NCBI GenBank assembly: GCA_027484575.1
Contig: JAIXSQ010000013.1
Coordinates: 62,001-126,000, forward strand
DNA from: Comamonadaceae bacterium
GTDB taxonomy: Bacteria > Pseudomonadota > Gammaproteobacteria > Burkholderiales > Burkholderiaceae_C
Direction of reading: 5' to 3'
Length of the DNA: 64,000 bases
Shown: piece by piece, positions 36,136-45,489 of the stretch
Layout: the number at the start of each line of letters is the position of its first letter
Position numbering within the stretch: position 1 is the first letter of the stretch
The notes under the pieces: generated by a model
What the model was told of the DNA's origin: nothing
Seen by the model: only the letters and a program-made list of their open reading frames with translations
Database searches by the model: none
Translations under genes and position numbers: made by a program

Positions 36136-37200
36136 TCAGTGCACGGTCTGGGCCAGCGCGCCCTGCGCGTACTTGGCCGCCACGGCCTGCAGCGACTCGC
36201 CACGGATCTTGCCGGCCTGGCCCTCGCAGCCGAACTCGAGGTAGCGCTGCTTGCAGATCTGCTTGGCGGCCTCGCGCGCCGGCTTCATCCACTCGCGCAT
36301 GTCGAACTTGTCGGGGTTCTCGGCCAGGAACTTGCGGGCCGCGCCGGTCATCGCCAGGCGGATGTCGGTGTCGATGTTGATCTTGCGCACGCCGTGCTTG
36401 ATGGCTTCCTGGATCTCCTCGACCGGCACGCCGTAGGTCTCCTTCATCGCGCCGCCGTACTGGCGGATGATGGCCAGCAGCTCCTGCGGCACCGACGAGG
36501 AGCCGTGCATCACCAGGTGGGTGTTGGGGATGCGGCGGTGGATCTCCTTGATGCGGTCGATCGCCAGGATGTCGCCCGTGGGCTTGCGGGTGAACTTGTA
36601 GGCGCCGTGGCTGGTGCCGATCGCGATGGCCAGCGCGTCCAGCTGGGTCTTCTTGACGAAGTCGGCGGCCTGCTCGGGGTCGGTCAGCAGCTGCTCGCGC
36701 GTCATGGTCGCGTCGGTGCCGTGGCCGTCCTCCTTGTCGCCCTTCATGGTCTCCAGCGAGCCCAGGCAGCCCAGTTCGCCCTCGACCGTGACGCCCAGCT
36801 TGTGGGCCATGTCGACCACCTTGCGGGTGACCTCGACGTTGTACTCGTAGCTGGCGATGGTCTTGCCGTCGGCCTCCAGCGAGCCGTCCATCATCACCGA
36901 CGAGAAGCCCAGGTCGATCGCGCCCCTGCACACGTCGGGGCTCTGGCCGTGGTCCTGGTGCATGACCAGCGGGATGGTGGGATAGGCCTCGAGCGCGGCC
37001 TGGATCAGGTGCTTGACGAAGGGCTCGCCGGCGTACTTGCGGGCACCTGCGCTGGCCTGCAGGATCACCGGGGCGCCGGTCTCCTTGGCGGCTTCCATCA
37101 CCGCCTGCACCTGCTCGAGGTTGTTGACGTTGAAGGCCGGGATGCCGTAGCCGTTCTCGGCGGCATGGTCCAGCAGTTCGCGCATGGAAACGAGGGGCAT
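36136..37200 (-). CDS. fba: Class II fructose-1,6-bisphosphate aldolase
   Basis: This 354-residue zinc aldolase splits fructose 1,6-bisphosphate into DHAP and glyceraldehyde 3-phosphate. It has the zinc-ligand and phosphate sites [71 protein letters not shown] and [12 protein letters not shown]. The length and sequence are those of the class IIB Calvin-cycle/gluconeogenic type found in Burkholderiales. A TAAAAT -10 candidate lies about 70 bases upstream. Confidence 0.97.
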   Translation of the reverse strand: MPLVSMRELLDHAAENGYGIPAFNVNNLEQVQAVMEAAKETGAPVILQASAGARKYAGEPFVKHLIQAALEAYPTIPLVMHQDHGQSPDVCRGAIDLGFSSVMMDGSLEADGKTIASYEYNVEVTRKVVDMAHKLGVTVEGELGCLGSLETMKGDKEDGHGTDATMTREQLLTDPEQAADFVKKTQLDALAIAIGTSHGAYKFTRKPTGDILAIDRIKEIHRRIPNTHLVMHGSSSVPQELLAIIRQYGGAMKETYGVPVEEIQEAIKHGVRKINIDTDIRLAMTGAARKFLAENPDKFDMREWMKPAREAAKQICKQRYLEFGCEGQAGKIRGESLQAVAAKYAQGALAQTVH

Positions 37201-37267
37201 GGTGCAGTCCTGTGGTCGTGGTGCGTGCGGCCGCGGCGCCGTGGCGGGCCGCGTCGGGGAAGCGCGA

Positions 37268-37273
37268 ATTTTA
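37268..37273 (-). promoter_or_regulatory. -10 candidate (TAAAAT) for fba
   Basis: TAAAAT on the minus strand is the only AT-rich hexamer in the 97-base gap and matches five of six consensus bases. No -35 match at usual spacing; the leader would be about 60 bases. Confidence 0.45.
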
Positions 37274-37297
37274 CCGGCTGGGGTGCCGGGCCCGGGC

Positions 37298-38185
37298 TCA
37301 GGTGGCGCCGCCGGGATGGCCCGTCCGGGCGAAGTCCAGCACGTCCTCGCGCAGCGGTGCCAGCCGGCGCAGCGGCGGCGCCAGTGCGCCGATGGCCGTC
37401 GCGTGGTTGAGCCCCTCGTACAGGCGCGTGCGCACCGGCGCACCGGCCTGGCGCAGCGCCTGCGCCAGCCCCAGCGTGTTGCGGCGCGGGTCCACCACGC
37501 CGTCGCTGGCGGCCGCCAGCAGCAGGGCGGGCGGTGCATCGGCGCGTGCATGCACGATGGGCTGGCTGTCGAGCGGCGTGGCGGGCCAGCCGAACGCCCG
37601 CTGCACGACGGGACTGCCGATGGGCAGGAAGTCGTACGGGCCGGCGATGCCGGTCCAGCCGGCCAGCTGCGCCGGCGCCATGTCCACGGAGGCCAGCCAG
37701 CGCGCATCCAGCGCCAGCATCGCGGCGTTGTAGGCGCCGGCGCTGTGGCCCATCAGGAACAGGCGATCGGCGCCCAGCCGGGCCGCCTGCGCGCGGGCCC
37801 AGGCGGTGGCCAGGGCACAGTCGGCCAGGATCTCGCGCCAGCCCACGGCCGGGCTCAGCCGGTAGTCGGCGACCAGGGTGGCCACGCCGGCCGAGGCCAG
37901 CGCCTCGCCCACGAAGCGGTAGTCGGCGCGGTCGCCGCTGGACCAGCTGCCGCCGTAGAAGAACAGCACCAGCGGGCGGGGGCCCGCGCCGGCCTGCAGC
38001 GGCAGGTAGGCATCGAGCCGGTGGCGCGGCTCGGGCCCGTAGGCCAGCCCGGGCTCGCCGCGGTAGCTGTCGCGCGGCACCAGCAGGTCCAGTGCGCGGG
38101 TGGCCGAGCAGCCGCTGGCCAGCGCCGCGAAGGCGCCGAGGGCCGCGAGGCAGCCGCGGCGGGGGAACGAGGTGGGAGGGTGCAC
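37298..38185 (-). CDS. Alpha/beta-hydrolase lipoprotein (esterase-like)
   Basis: The 295-residue protein has a lipoprotein signal with lipobox LASGC (Cys 26) and an alpha/beta-hydrolase domain: oxyanion loop [20 protein letters not shown], nucleophile elbow [14 protein letters not shown], a late Asp in [11 protein letters not shown] and a His in [11 protein letters not shown]. It belongs with BD-FAE/esterase-type hydrolases anchored in the envelope; substrate unknown. Initiation is at GTG 38185 with no ribosome site, and a long hairpin ends three bases upstream. Confidence 0.82.
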   Translation of the reverse strand: MHPPTSFPRRGCLAALGAFAALASGCSATRALDLLVPRDSYRGEPGLAYGPEPRHRLDAYLPLQAGAGPRPLVLFFYGGSWSSGDRADYRFVGEALASAGVATLVADYRLSPAVGWREILADCALATAWARAQAARLGADRLFLMGHSAGAYNAAMLALDARWLASVDMAPAQLAGWTGIAGPYDFLPIGSPVVQRAFGWPATPLDSQPIVHARADAPPALLLAAASDGVVDPRRNTLGLAQALRQAGAPVRTRLYEGLNHATAIGALAPPLRRLAPLREDVLDFARTGHPGGAT

Positions 38186-38188
38186 GGG

Positions 38189-38214
38189 CGGGGTACGCAG
38201 CGATGCGTGCCCCG
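38189..38214 (-). terminator. Eleven-pair stem-loop between pyk and the hydrolase gene
   Basis: Arms CGGGG-T-ACGCA and TGCGT-G-CCCCG pair around a four-base loop (a T/G wobble in the middle). It follows pyk by 27 bases with no T-run and ends three bases before the hydrolase GTG, so it could end pyk transcription or mask the downstream start. Confidence 0.45.
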
Positions 38215-38241
38215 GATGCTAGGCAAGGATCGCCGGCGCCG

Positions 38242-39675
38242 TCAGGCGGCGCGGCAGATCTTGAGCATGTTGGTGCCGCCGGGCGCGCCCATGGGCTCGC
38301 CGCAGGTGATGGCGTAGATGTCGCCGGTGGCCACGATGCCGCGGCGCTTGAGGTGCGCCTCCGCATCCTGCAGCGCGGTGTCGCGGTCGGCCGCATGGTC
38401 CATCAGCAGCGGCCGCACGTTGCGGTACAGCGCCATGCGGCGCTGGGTGTCCAGCCGCTGCGTGAGCGCGTAGATCGGGATGTGGATGCGGTGGCGGCTC
38501 ATCCACAGCGCGGTCGAGCCCGACTCGGTCAGCGCCACGATGGCCTTGCAGCCCAGGTGGTAGGCCGTGAACAGCGCGCCCATCGCGATCGACTGGTCGA
38601 TGCGCTGGAAGGTCTTGCCGGTGAAGTCGGCATCGAGCTGCACGTCCTCGGCCATCTCGGCCTCGGCGCAGATGTTGGCCATCTCGACCACCGTCTCCAG
38701 CGGGTACTTGCCCGCCGCGGTCTCGGCGCTGAGCATCACCGCGTCGGTGCCGTCCAGCACGGCGTTGGCCACGTCGCTGACCTCGGCGCGGGTGGGCACC
38801 GGGTTGGTGATCATGGACTCCATCATCTGCGTGGCCGTGATCACGACCCGGTCGTGCTGGCGTGCCAGCCGGATCATCTTCTTCTGCAGCGCCGGCACCG
38901 CGGCATTGCCGACCTCGACCGCCAGGTCGCCGCGGGCGACCATGATGCCGTCGCTGGCCAGCAGGATGGCCTCGAGGTTGGGGATGGCCTCGGCACGCTC
39001 GATCTTGGCGATCAGCGCCGGCTTGTGGCGCTGGTCGGAGGCCGCCACGTTGCACAGCTGGCGCGCCATTTCCATGTCGGTGGCGTTCTTGGGGAAGCTC
39101 ACCGCCACGTAGTCGGCACGGAAGCTCATCGCGGTGCGGATGTCCTCCATGTCCTTGGCCGTCAGCGCCGGGGCGGTCAGGCCGCCGCCCTGCTTGTTGA
39201 TGCCCTTGTTGTTGGACAGCTCGCCACCGAGCTTGACGGTGGTGCGCACCTGCTCGCCGTGCACCGCATCGACGGTCAGCACGATCAGGCCGTCGTTGAG
39301 CAGCAGCACGTCGCCGGGCTTCACGTCGCGCGGCAGCTCCTTGTAGTCCAGGCCGACGCCGTGGATGTCGCCCGGCTCGGCGCGCGAGGCGTCCAGCACG
39401 AACTTCGCCCCGGGCGCCAGCTGCACCTTGCCGTCGGCGAACTTGCCGACACGGATCTTGGGGCCCTGCAGGTCGGCCATGATGGCCACCTCGCGCCCGG
39501 CGCGCTGCGCGGCCTCGCGCACGAGGCGGGCGCGGTCGATGTGGTCCTGCGCCTTGCCGTGGCTGAAGTTCAGCCGCACGACGTTGACGCCGGCGCGGAT
39601 CATCTGCTCGAGCAGCTGGGGATCGGAGGAGGCGGGGCCGAGGGTGGCGACGATCTTGGTGGCGCGACGGGCCAT
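38242..39675 (-). CDS. pyk: Pyruvate kinase
   Basis: This 477-residue enzyme converts phosphoenolpyruvate and ADP to pyruvate and ATP. Motifs are ATLGPASSDPQLLEQMI, VVRLNFSHGKAQDH, IMADLQGPKIRVG, the catalytic region ALIAKIERAEAIPNLE, GIMVARGDLAVEVG and ITATQMMESMITNPVPTRAE. The C-terminal allosteric domain follows from about residue 340. The ATG at 39675 is preceded by AAGGACC and starts the conserved ARRATKIVATLG. It is divergent from the desaturase gene. Confidence 0.97.
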   Translation of the reverse strand: MARRATKIVATLGPASSDPQLLEQMIRAGVNVVRLNFSHGKAQDHIDRARLVREAAQRAGREVAIMADLQGPKIRVGKFADGKVQLAPGAKFVLDASRAEPGDIHGVGLDYKELPRDVKPGDVLLLNDGLIVLTVDAVHGEQVRTTVKLGGELSNNKGINKQGGGLTAPALTAKDMEDIRTAMSFRADYVAVSFPKNATDMEMARQLCNVAASDQRHKPALIAKIERAEAIPNLEAILLASDGIMVARGDLAVEVGNAAVPALQKKMIRLARQHDRVVITATQMMESMITNPVPTRAEVSDVANAVLDGTDAVMLSAETAAGKYPLETVVEMANICAEAEMAEDVQLDADFTGKTFQRIDQSIAMGALFTAYHLGCKAIVALTESGSTALWMSRHRIHIPIYALTQRLDTQRRMALYRNVRPLLMDHAADRDTALQDAEAHLKRRGIVATGDIYAITCGEPMGAPGGTNMLKICRAA

Positions 39676-39734
39676 GGTGGCTGGAGGTCCTTGCAACGAG
39701 ACAGCGGCCATTCTTGCACGGCGCACGGCCGCGC

Positions 39735-39776
39735 TTGATCTGGATCAGGCGGAGCGCCGGCCGCGCTGCCTAGCAT
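39735..39776 (+). promoter_or_regulatory. FNR/Anr box with class II spacing and -10 for the desaturase gene
   Basis: TTGATCTGGATCAG at 39735-39748 matches the FNR/Anr consensus TTGAT-N4-ATCAA at nine of ten positions. A TAGCAT hexamer at 39771-39776 is a plausible -10, putting the start near 39783 and the box centre at about -41.5, the classic activating position. This predicts activation of the desaturase at low oxygen. Confidence 0.65.
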
Positions 39777-39814
39777 CGGCCGGTTTCGCCCGACCCGCTG
39801 TCCCTCCCCCGCGC

Positions 39815-40900
39815 ATGACGACTCCCGACGCTCCCCGCCCCCTGCCCGCCGGCGCACCGCTGCCCCACCGCAAGACCATCCGCGCCTGGCTGGTCCCGCT
39901 CTCGGCCAAGACCACCGCCCGCGCCCTCGCGCTGCTGGCGCTGGACTGGGCGCTGCTGCTGGCGGCGCTCGCCGGCACGGTGCTGCTGGCCGCCTGGTGG
40001 GCCAAGCTGGCCTGCGGCATGGCCGCGGGGTTCGTGACGGGGCGGCTGTTCATCATCGGCCACGACGCCTGCCACCAGAGCCTGACGCCCCACCGCACGC
40101 TGAACAAGTGGATCGGCCGCATCGCCTTCCTGCCTTCGATCACGCCTTACTCGCTGTGGGACGTCGGGCACAACGTGGTGCACCACGGCTACACCAACCT
40201 CAAGGGCTTCGACTTCGTCTGGGCCCCCTGCACGCGCGAGGAGTACGCCGCGCTGACACCGCTGCAGCGCGCGCTGGACCGCGTGTACCGCAGCGGCTGG
40301 GCGCCGGGGCTGTACTACATGGTCGAGATCTGGTGGAAGCGCATGTTTTTCCCCAGCCGCGCGCAGATGCCGACGCGGCGCGCCGTGTTCCTGTGGGACA
40401 ACCTGCTGGTCAGCGCCTTCTGGGTGCTGTGGATCGGCGCGATGGCCTGGGCCGCGGTGGCCACCGGGCAGCCGGTGGCGCTGCTGCTGGCCATGGGCGT
40501 GGCCGTGCCCTTCCTGTTCTGGTGCGCCATGATCGGCTTCGTGGTCTACGTGCACCACACGCACACGGCGGTGTCGTGGCACGACGAGCGCGGCGCCTGG
40601 TCGCAGGCCCAGCCCTTCGTGTCCACGACCGTGCACCTGACGTTCCCGCTGGGCATCGGCGGCCTGCTGCACCACATCATGGAGCACACGGCGCACCACG
40701 TGGACATGGGCATCCCGCTGTACCGGCTGCAGCAGGCGCAGGCCAGGCTCGAGGAGCTGCTGCCCGGCCGCATCATCGTGCAGCGCTTCTCGTGGCGCTG
40801 GTACTTCGACACGGCGCGGCGCTGCAAGCTCTACGACTTCACGCGCCGCTGCTGGACCGACTACGCGGGCCGGGCGACCAGCACGCCGCAGGCGGCCTGA
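39815..40900 (+). CDS. Membrane fatty acid desaturase
   Basis: This 361-residue di-iron membrane protein has the three histidine boxes of acyl desaturases: HDACH (83-87), HNVVHH (119-124) and HTAHH (291-295), between four or so hydrophobic helices (residues 38-80, 195-250). It introduces a double bond into membrane acyl chains using O2 and electrons from a ferredoxin or cytochrome. The box spacing fits the delta-12/DesA-type family; regioselectivity cannot be read. No ribosome site is visible. The promoter carries an FNR-type box. Confidence 0.9.
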   Translation: MTTPDAPRPLPAGAPLPHRKTIRAWLVPLSAKTTARALALLALDWALLLAALAGTVLLAAWWAKLACGMAAGFVTGRLFIIGHDACHQSLTPHRTLNKWIGRIAFLPSITPYSLWDVGHNVVHHGYTNLKGFDFVWAPCTREEYAALTPLQRALDRVYRSGWAPGLYYMVEIWWKRMFFPSRAQMPTRRAVFLWDNLLVSAFWVLWIGAMAWAAVATGQPVALLLAMGVAVPFLFWCAMIGFVVYVHHTHTAVSWHDERGAWSQAQPFVSTTVHLTFPLGIGGLLHHIMEHTAHHVDMGIPLYRLQQAQARLEELLPGRIIVQRFSWRWYFDTARRCKLYDFTRRCWTDYAGRATSTPQAA

Positions 40901-40914
40901 GGCCGGCACGCACC

Positions 40915-40989
40915 GTCATCCCGGCGGAAGCCGGGATCCAGCGCCTTCAGGCGCAAGTCACTGGGCCCCCGGCCCGCGCCGGGGCGACG
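40915..40989 (+). repeat. Extragenic palindromic (REP-like) element, copy 3
   Basis: Left hairpin CCCGGCGGAAGCCGGG, central hairpin GCGCC-TTCA-GGCGC and right arm pair around CCCGGCCCGCGCCGGGG. It fills the gap between the convergent desaturase and pgk genes and resembles the copy at 35061 most closely (shared GTCATCCCGGCG and CAAGTCACTGGGCCCC). Confidence 0.85.
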
Positions 40990-41000
40990 CGTGGCCCGCT

Positions 41001-42194
41001 TCAGCCCGCCGCGCGCTGGCTCAGGATCTCGAACGCGGGCAGCGTCTTGCCCTCGAGCACCTCGAGGAAGGCGCCGCCGCCGGTGGAGATGTAGCCCACG
41101 TCCTGCTCGATGCCGTACTTGGCGATCGCCGCCAGGGTGTCGCCGCCGCCGGCGATGCTGAAGGCGTCGCTGTCGGCGATGGCCCGCGCGATGGTCTCGG
41201 TGCCGTGCGCGAAGGCGTCGAACTCGAACACGCCCACGGGGCCGTTCCACACGATGGTGCCGGCCTGCTTGAGCTGCGCGGCCAGGCGCTGCGCGGTCTG
41301 CGGGCCGATGTCCAGGATCAGGTCGTCGTCGGCCACGTCGGTGGCCGCCTTGACGGTGGCCGGTGCGTCGGCGGCGAAGGTCTTGGCCACGACCACGTCG
41401 GTGGGGATCGGCACCTCGGCGCCGCGCGCCTTCATCGCCTCGATCACCGCCCTGGCCTCGCCCACCAGGTCGGCCTCGGCCAGCGACTTGCCGATCTTCA
41501 GGCCGGCGGCCAGCATGAAGGTGTTGGCGATGCCGCCGCCCACCACAAGCTGGTCGACGTTGCGGGCCAGCGACTGCAGGATGGTGAGCTTGGTCGAGAC
41601 CTTGGAGCCGGCCACGATGGCGGCCAGCGGCCGCTTGGGATTGGCCAGGGCGCGGGTGATGGCGTCGATCTCGGCCGCCAGCAGCGGGCCGGCGCAGGCC
41701 ACCTTGGCGTACTGCGCGATGCCGTAGGTGGAGGCCTCGGCGCGGTGCGCGGTGCCGAAGGCGTCATGCACGAACACGTCGCACAGGGCCGCCAGCTTCC
41801 GGGCCAGCTCCGGGGCGTTCTTCTTCTCGCCCTTGTTCAGCCGGCAGTTCTCCAGCAGCACGACCTGGCCGGGCTGCACGTCGACGCCGTCGACCCAGCC
41901 CGCCTTCAGCGGGACCTCGCAGCCCAGCAGCTCGGACAGGCGCTGCGCGACCGGCGCCAGCGAGTCCTCGGGCTTGAACTCGCCTTCGGTGGGGCGGCCC
42001 AGGTGCGAGGTGACCATCACCGCCGCGCCGGCATCCAGCGCCATGCGGATGCAGGGCACCGAGGCGCGGATGCGGGTGTCCTCGGTGATGCGGCCGGCAT
42101 CGTCCTGCGGCACGTTCAGGTCGGCACGGATGAACACGCGCTGGCCGGCCACCTGGCCTTGGGCGCACAGATCGGAAAAGCGCAGGACATTCAT
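41001..42194 (-). CDS. pgk: Phosphoglycerate kinase
   Basis: This 397-residue enzyme makes ATP from 1,3-bisphosphoglycerate in glycolysis. Motifs are [77 protein letters not shown] and the nucleotide loop [17 protein letters not shown]. The ATG at 42194 begins the family N-terminus [16 protein letters not shown] -10 candidate is 39 bases upstream. Confidence 0.97.
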   Translation of the reverse strand: MNVLRFSDLCAQGQVAGQRVFIRADLNVPQDDAGRITEDTRIRASVPCIRMALDAGAAVMVTSHLGRPTEGEFKPEDSLAPVAQRLSELLGCEVPLKAGWVDGVDVQPGQVVLLENCRLNKGEKKNAPELARKLAALCDVFVHDAFGTAHRAEASTYGIAQYAKVACAGPLLAAEIDAITRALANPKRPLAAIVAGSKVSTKLTILQSLARNVDQLVVGGGIANTFMLAAGLKIGKSLAEADLVGEARAVIEAMKARGAEVPIPTDVVVAKTFAADAPATVKAATDVADDDLILDIGPQTAQRLAAQLKQAGTIVWNGPVGVFEFDAFAHGTETIARAIADSDAFSIAGGGDTLAAIAKYGIEQDVGYISTGGGAFLEVLEGKTLPAFEILSQRAAG

Positions 42195-42232
42195 GGGAGC
42201 GGTGCGGTCTCGGTCGTTGCAGGGAACCGGCG

Positions 42233-42238
42233 ATTGTA
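42233..42238 (-). promoter_or_regulatory. -10 candidate (TACAAT) for pgk
   Basis: TACAAT on the minus strand matches five of six consensus bases and would give a leader of about 32 bases. The same hexamer occurs before yajC and the 43-codon micro-ORF. No -35 at normal spacing. Confidence 0.45.
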
Positions 42239-42285
42239 GGCAGCGGGTCCCGGGCAACCCGCCCCGCCGGCAGGGCCCGGCCGGG

Positions 42286-42633
42286 CTACAGGCCCAGGGC
42301 CAGGTGCAGCGGCAGGTAGACCGCCATGCCGGCCAGCATGGTGCCCAGCACGCTGCGCCGCCACGCGTACACGGCGACACCGGCCAACGTCGCCCACACC
42401 CGCGCATCCAGCCAGGGCACGACCAGTTGGCCCTGCGTGAGCACCACCTCGGGCAGCACCACGCCGGCCAGTGCCGCCACCGGCGCGTACTGCAGCGCGC
42501 GCTCGGCCCAGGTGGGCAGGCTCCACGGCCGGTCGAGGATGAAGAAGAAGCAGCGGCTGAGCACCGTCACGCAGGCCAGCCCCGCGATGACGCCCAGCGT
42601 CCACCAGTCGGTCGCCGCCACGGCACCCGTCAT
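42286..42633 (-). CDS. azlD: AzlD-family branched-chain amino acid exporter subunit
   Basis: The 115-residue, four-helix membrane protein contains the AzlD pattern [21 protein letters not shown] and [20 protein letters not shown]. AzlC and AzlD together export branched-chain amino acids or analogues. Its ATG overlaps the azlC stop by four bases. It is the last gene of the def - lipoprotein - fmt - azlC - azlD run. Confidence 0.9.
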   Translation of the reverse strand: MTGAVAATDWWTLGVIAGLACVTVLSRCFFFILDRPWSLPTWAERALQYAPVAALAGVVLPEVVLTQGQLVVPWLDARVWATLAGVAVYAWRRSVLGTMLAGMAVYLPLHLALGL

Positions 42634-43367
42634 GCCGCCTGCCCCCGCGGCCCGCGCGGCCGGGTGCCTTCGAGCCAGAAGCAGGCCAGCACGGCCACGC
42701 CGATGGCCACCACGATGTTGAGCTTCAGGGGCAGCGCGTATGCGGCCACCGCCACCACGCCGGCCACCACGGCCGCCAGCGCGCGCAGGGGCGTGCTGGC
42801 CAGCGAGCACAGCACGCCGACCAGGCACAGCACGCCGGCGAAGCCCAGGCCCCAGGCGCTGGGAATGGCATGGCCCACGCCCACGCCCACGAGGCTGGCG
42901 CCGCACCAGGCACACCAGGTCATGCAGTAGTTGCCGGCCAGGAACGACTCCTGCGCCGCGCGGCCTTCGGCATCCTCGGCAGGGTGCGGGTAGCGTCCGG
43001 TGAACAGCGCGTAGCTCAGGTCGGCCGTGAGGAAGCCGTTCAGCAGCCGCCGCCAGCGCGGCATGTGCATCAGGTACTGCCGCAGGTGCAGGCTGAAGAC
43101 CACGAAGCGCAGGTTGACGCAGAACCCCGTGGCCCAGATCACCCAGGCCGGGGCGCCGGCCACCAGCAGCGGGATCGCGGCCAGTTGCGAGCTGCCGGCG
43201 TAGACCAGCAGCGTCATGGCCACGGCCTCGACCACGCTCATGCCCGACTTGACCATGGCCACGCCGGTCATCAGGCCCCAGGCCGCGATGCCGGGTGCCA
43301 CGGGCGCGCTGGCGCGCAGCCCTTGCGCGAACTCCGGCCGGCGCCGCACCGAGGAGGAGAGGAACAC
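42630..43367 (-). CDS. azlC: AzlC-family branched-chain amino acid exporter subunit
   Basis: This 245-residue membrane protein has about seven hydrophobic segments and AzlC signatures: GIAAWGLMTGVAMVKSGMS, LLVYAGSSQLAAIPLL and CVNLRFVVFSLHLRQYL. It is the large subunit of the AzlCD exporter. A GTG start at 43367, three bases after the fmt stop, is preceded by GGGAGCTGAG. Substrate within the branched-chain class is not determined by sequence. Confidence 0.9.
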   Translation of the reverse strand: MFLSSSVRRRPEFAQGLRASAPVAPGIAAWGLMTGVAMVKSGMSVVEAVAMTLLVYAGSSQLAAIPLLVAGAPAWVIWATGFCVNLRFVVFSLHLRQYLMHMPRWRRLLNGFLTADLSYALFTGRYPHPAEDAEGRAAQESFLAGNYCMTWCAWCGASLVGVGVGHAIPSAWGLGFAGVLCLVGVLCSLASTPLRALAAVVAGVVAVAAYALPLKLNIVVAIGVAVLACFWLEGTRPRGPRGQAA

Positions 43368-43370
43368 GCC

Positions 43371-44330
43371 TCAGCTCCCTAGCCGCTGGCCGGGCGCCAG
43401 CGCCTGGCCGCGCAGGAAGTCGGCCGCGGGCAGCCGCTTGCCGCCGGGGCGCTGCAGCTCGCGCAGCCGCAGCACGCCCTGGCCGCAGGCGATGTCGATG
43501 CCCTCGCTGCCGGCCGCCAGCACCGTCCCGGGCACGGCAGGGCCCGCGTCGCGGGCGAGCGCCTCGGCGCGCCAGACCTTCAGGGGCGCGCCGTCCAGCG
43601 TGGTGGCGCCGCCGGGGAAGGGATCGAAGGCGCGCAACCGGCGCGCCAGCACCTCGGCCGGCTGCGACCAGCCGAGCGTGGCCTCGGCCTTGTCGATCTT
43701 GGAGGCGTAGGTCACGCCCTCGGCGGGTTGCGCCACCGGCCGCAGGCCGCCGCAGGCCGCCAGCTCCAGCGCCTCGACGACGAGCCGGCCGCCCAGCGCG
43801 GCCAGGGTGTCGTGCAACTGGCCCGTGGTGGTGTCGGCGCCGATGGGCACGGTCTCGGCCAGCAGCATGTCTCCGGTGTCCAGGCCCGCGTCCATCTGCA
43901 TGATGGTCACGCCCGTGCTGGCGTCGCCGGCCTCGATGGCGCGGTGGATGGGCGCGGCGCCGCGCCAGCGCGGCAGCAGCGAGGCATGGATGTTCAGGCA
44001 GCCCAGGCGCGGCAGGGCCAGCACCCAGGCGGGCAGGATCAATCCGTAGGCCGCGACGACGAGCACGTCGGGCGCGGCGGCCTGCAGCGCGTCGCGGGCG
44101 GCCGCCGCGTCGTCGGCCCACTTGCCATCGAGCCTGAGGCCGCGCGGCTGCGCCACCGGCAGGCCGTGCGCGAGCGCGAACTGCTTGACCGGCGAGGCCT
44201 GCAGCTGCATGCCGCGGCCGGCCGGCCGGTCGGGCTGGGTGAGCACCAGCGGGATCGTGAACCCGGCGGCATGCAGCCGCTCGAGCGCGACCCGCGCGAA
44301 CTCGGGGGTTCCGGCGAAGGCGACGCGCAT
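43371..44330 (-). CDS. fmt: Methionyl-tRNA formyltransferase
   Basis: The 319-residue enzyme formylates initiator Met-tRNA with 10-formyl-THF. The N-terminal domain has [17 protein letters not shown], the catalytic-site stretch [19 protein letters not shown] with Asn and His, and DTGDMLLAE; a C-terminal OB-like tRNA-binding domain follows with [12 protein letters not shown]. Its start overlaps the preceding lipoprotein gene stop (TGATG). It works with def two genes upstream. Confidence 0.97.
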   Translation of the reverse strand: MRVAFAGTPEFARVALERLHAAGFTIPLVLTQPDRPAGRGMQLQASPVKQFALAHGLPVAQPRGLRLDGKWADDAAAARDALQAAAPDVLVVAAYGLILPAWVLALPRLGCLNIHASLLPRWRGAAPIHRAIEAGDASTGVTIMQMDAGLDTGDMLLAETVPIGADTTTGQLHDTLAALGGRLVVEALELAACGGLRPVAQPAEGVTYASKIDKAEATLGWSQPAEVLARRLRAFDPFPGGATTLDGAPLKVWRAEALARDAGPAVPGTVLAAGSEGIDIACGQGVLRLRELQRPGGKRLPAADFLRGQALAPGQRLGS

Positions 44331-44815
44331 CAGGGCGACGGCTCCACGCGCAGCACCTCGCCCGGGTGCGAGCGGCGCACCACGCCGTCGCGGTCGAGGT
44401 AGACCCACCAATAACGGTCGCGGCCGTCGTTCCAGAAGTACTCGAGGATCGGGCCGTCCCAGCGCGCCACGCTGCCGATGCGTGCCGGCGGGCCCAGCTC
44501 GCGCTCGACGTCGGCGCGCCGCCACTGGCCGGGCACGATGCGCTCGAACTCGGGCTGGGTCAGCACCTGCCGCAGCGACAGCAGCCGCCCTTGCGCGTCG
44601 AGGTCGGCCATCCAGGTGGCCTGGCCGAACGGCTGCTTGGAGTACTGCAGGCGCTCTCCGCCGCCGGGCAGCGGCACGGTGGCCGTGGGCGTGCCGAGGC
44701 TGGCCAGCACGGCCGCGCGCGGCGCCCCGGGCTGCAGGCCGGCACCGACCGCGCAGCCGGCGAGCAACGCCGCGGCCAGGGCGGCGGCGCCCAGGCCCGC
44801 CGGCGCCCGCCTCAT
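44330..44815 (-). CDS. BamE/SmpA-like small lipoprotein
   Basis: The 161-residue protein has a lipobox (LLAGC, Cys 21) and two similar short alpha-beta units: [20 protein letters not shown] and [20 protein letters not shown], each followed by a tyrosine-rich strand. This resembles tandem BamE/SmpA-like repeats. BamE belongs to the outer-membrane protein assembly complex; this protein is probably a paralogue rather than BamE itself. It sits between def and fmt with overlaps at both ends. Confidence 0.7.
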   Translation of the reverse strand: MRRAPAGLGAAALAAALLAGCAVGAGLQPGAPRAAVLASLGTPTATVPLPGGGERLQYSKQPFGQATWMADLDAQGRLLSLRQVLTQPEFERIVPGQWRRADVERELGPPARIGSVARWDGPILEYFWNDGRDRYWWVYLDRDGVVRRSHPGEVLRVEPSP

Positions 44816-45324
44816 GCGCGCTCCGCCTCGCGGCGCGCCTTGAGCATCTTGGTCTTGATCCGGTTGCGCTTGAGCGGCGAGAGGTATTCGACGAAGACCT
44901 TGCCCAGCAGGTGGTCCATCTCGTGCTGGATGCACACGGCCAGCAGGCCCTCGGCCTCGACGGTGCGCTCCTGGCCCTGCGCGTCCTGCGCCCGCACCTT
45001 GACGGCCAGCGAGCGCTCGACGCCGTCGTAGATGCCGGGCACCGAGAGGCAGCCCTCGTCGCCCACGCGCTTGTCGTCGCTGGCCCAGGTGATCTCGGGG
45101 TTGACCAGCACGATGGGCTGGTCGCGCTCCTCGGACACGTCGATCACGATCAGCCGCTCGTGGACGTCGACCTGGGTCGCCGCCAGGCCGATGCCGTTGG
45201 CGTCGTACATGGTCTCGAGCATGTCGGCCACCAGCTGGCGCAGGCGGTCGTCGACCTGCGCCACCGGCTTGGCGACGGTGTGCAGGCGCGGGTCGGGATA
45301 ACAGAGGATGGGCAGCAGGGCCAT
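44812..45324 (-). CDS. def: Peptide deformylase
   Basis: This 170-residue metalloenzyme removes the formyl group from new proteins. The three signatures are [17 protein letters not shown] and [12 protein letters not shown]; the Cys of motif 2 and two His of motif 3 bind the metal. Length and type are class I. It heads the operon with the lipoprotein gene, fmt, azlC and azlD, and is divergent from the LysM gene. Confidence 0.97.
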   Translation of the reverse strand: MALLPILCYPDPRLHTVAKPVAQVDDRLRQLVADMLETMYDANGIGLAATQVDVHERLIVIDVSEERDQPIVLVNPEITWASDDKRVGDEGCLSVPGIYDGVERSLAVKVRAQDAQGQERTVEAEGLLAVCIQHEMDHLLGKVFVEYLSPLKRNRIKTKMLKARREAERA

Positions 45325-45418
45325 GGGAACGGGGAGGTGGGGGCGGCACGGCGCCGCACAAGCTGTCGCTATTTTCGCTACTTTTGCCGCTCAGGCGGCA
45401 GCTCTGCGGCTGAAAACG

Positions 45419-45447
45419 TTGCCCAATCAAGGGCTTGCCCCGACAAT
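45419..45447 (+). promoter_or_regulatory. Sigma-70-type promoter for LysM-dprA
   Basis: TTGCCC (45419-45424) and GACAAT (45442-45447) are separated by exactly 17 bases, giving a start near 45454 and a leader of about 36 bases that ends in GAGGAGGAAG. Each hexamer matches four of six consensus bases. Confidence 0.55.
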
Positions 45448-45489
45448 TGCCAGCAGTTTGTCAAGACTTGTGACCCGAGGAGGAAGCCG

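Noticed and set aside
31400-42194. Single glycolysis-purine superoperon
   Set aside because: Genes on both strands (cnoX, desaturase), separate -10 candidates and terminator-like hairpins break the region into several transcription units.
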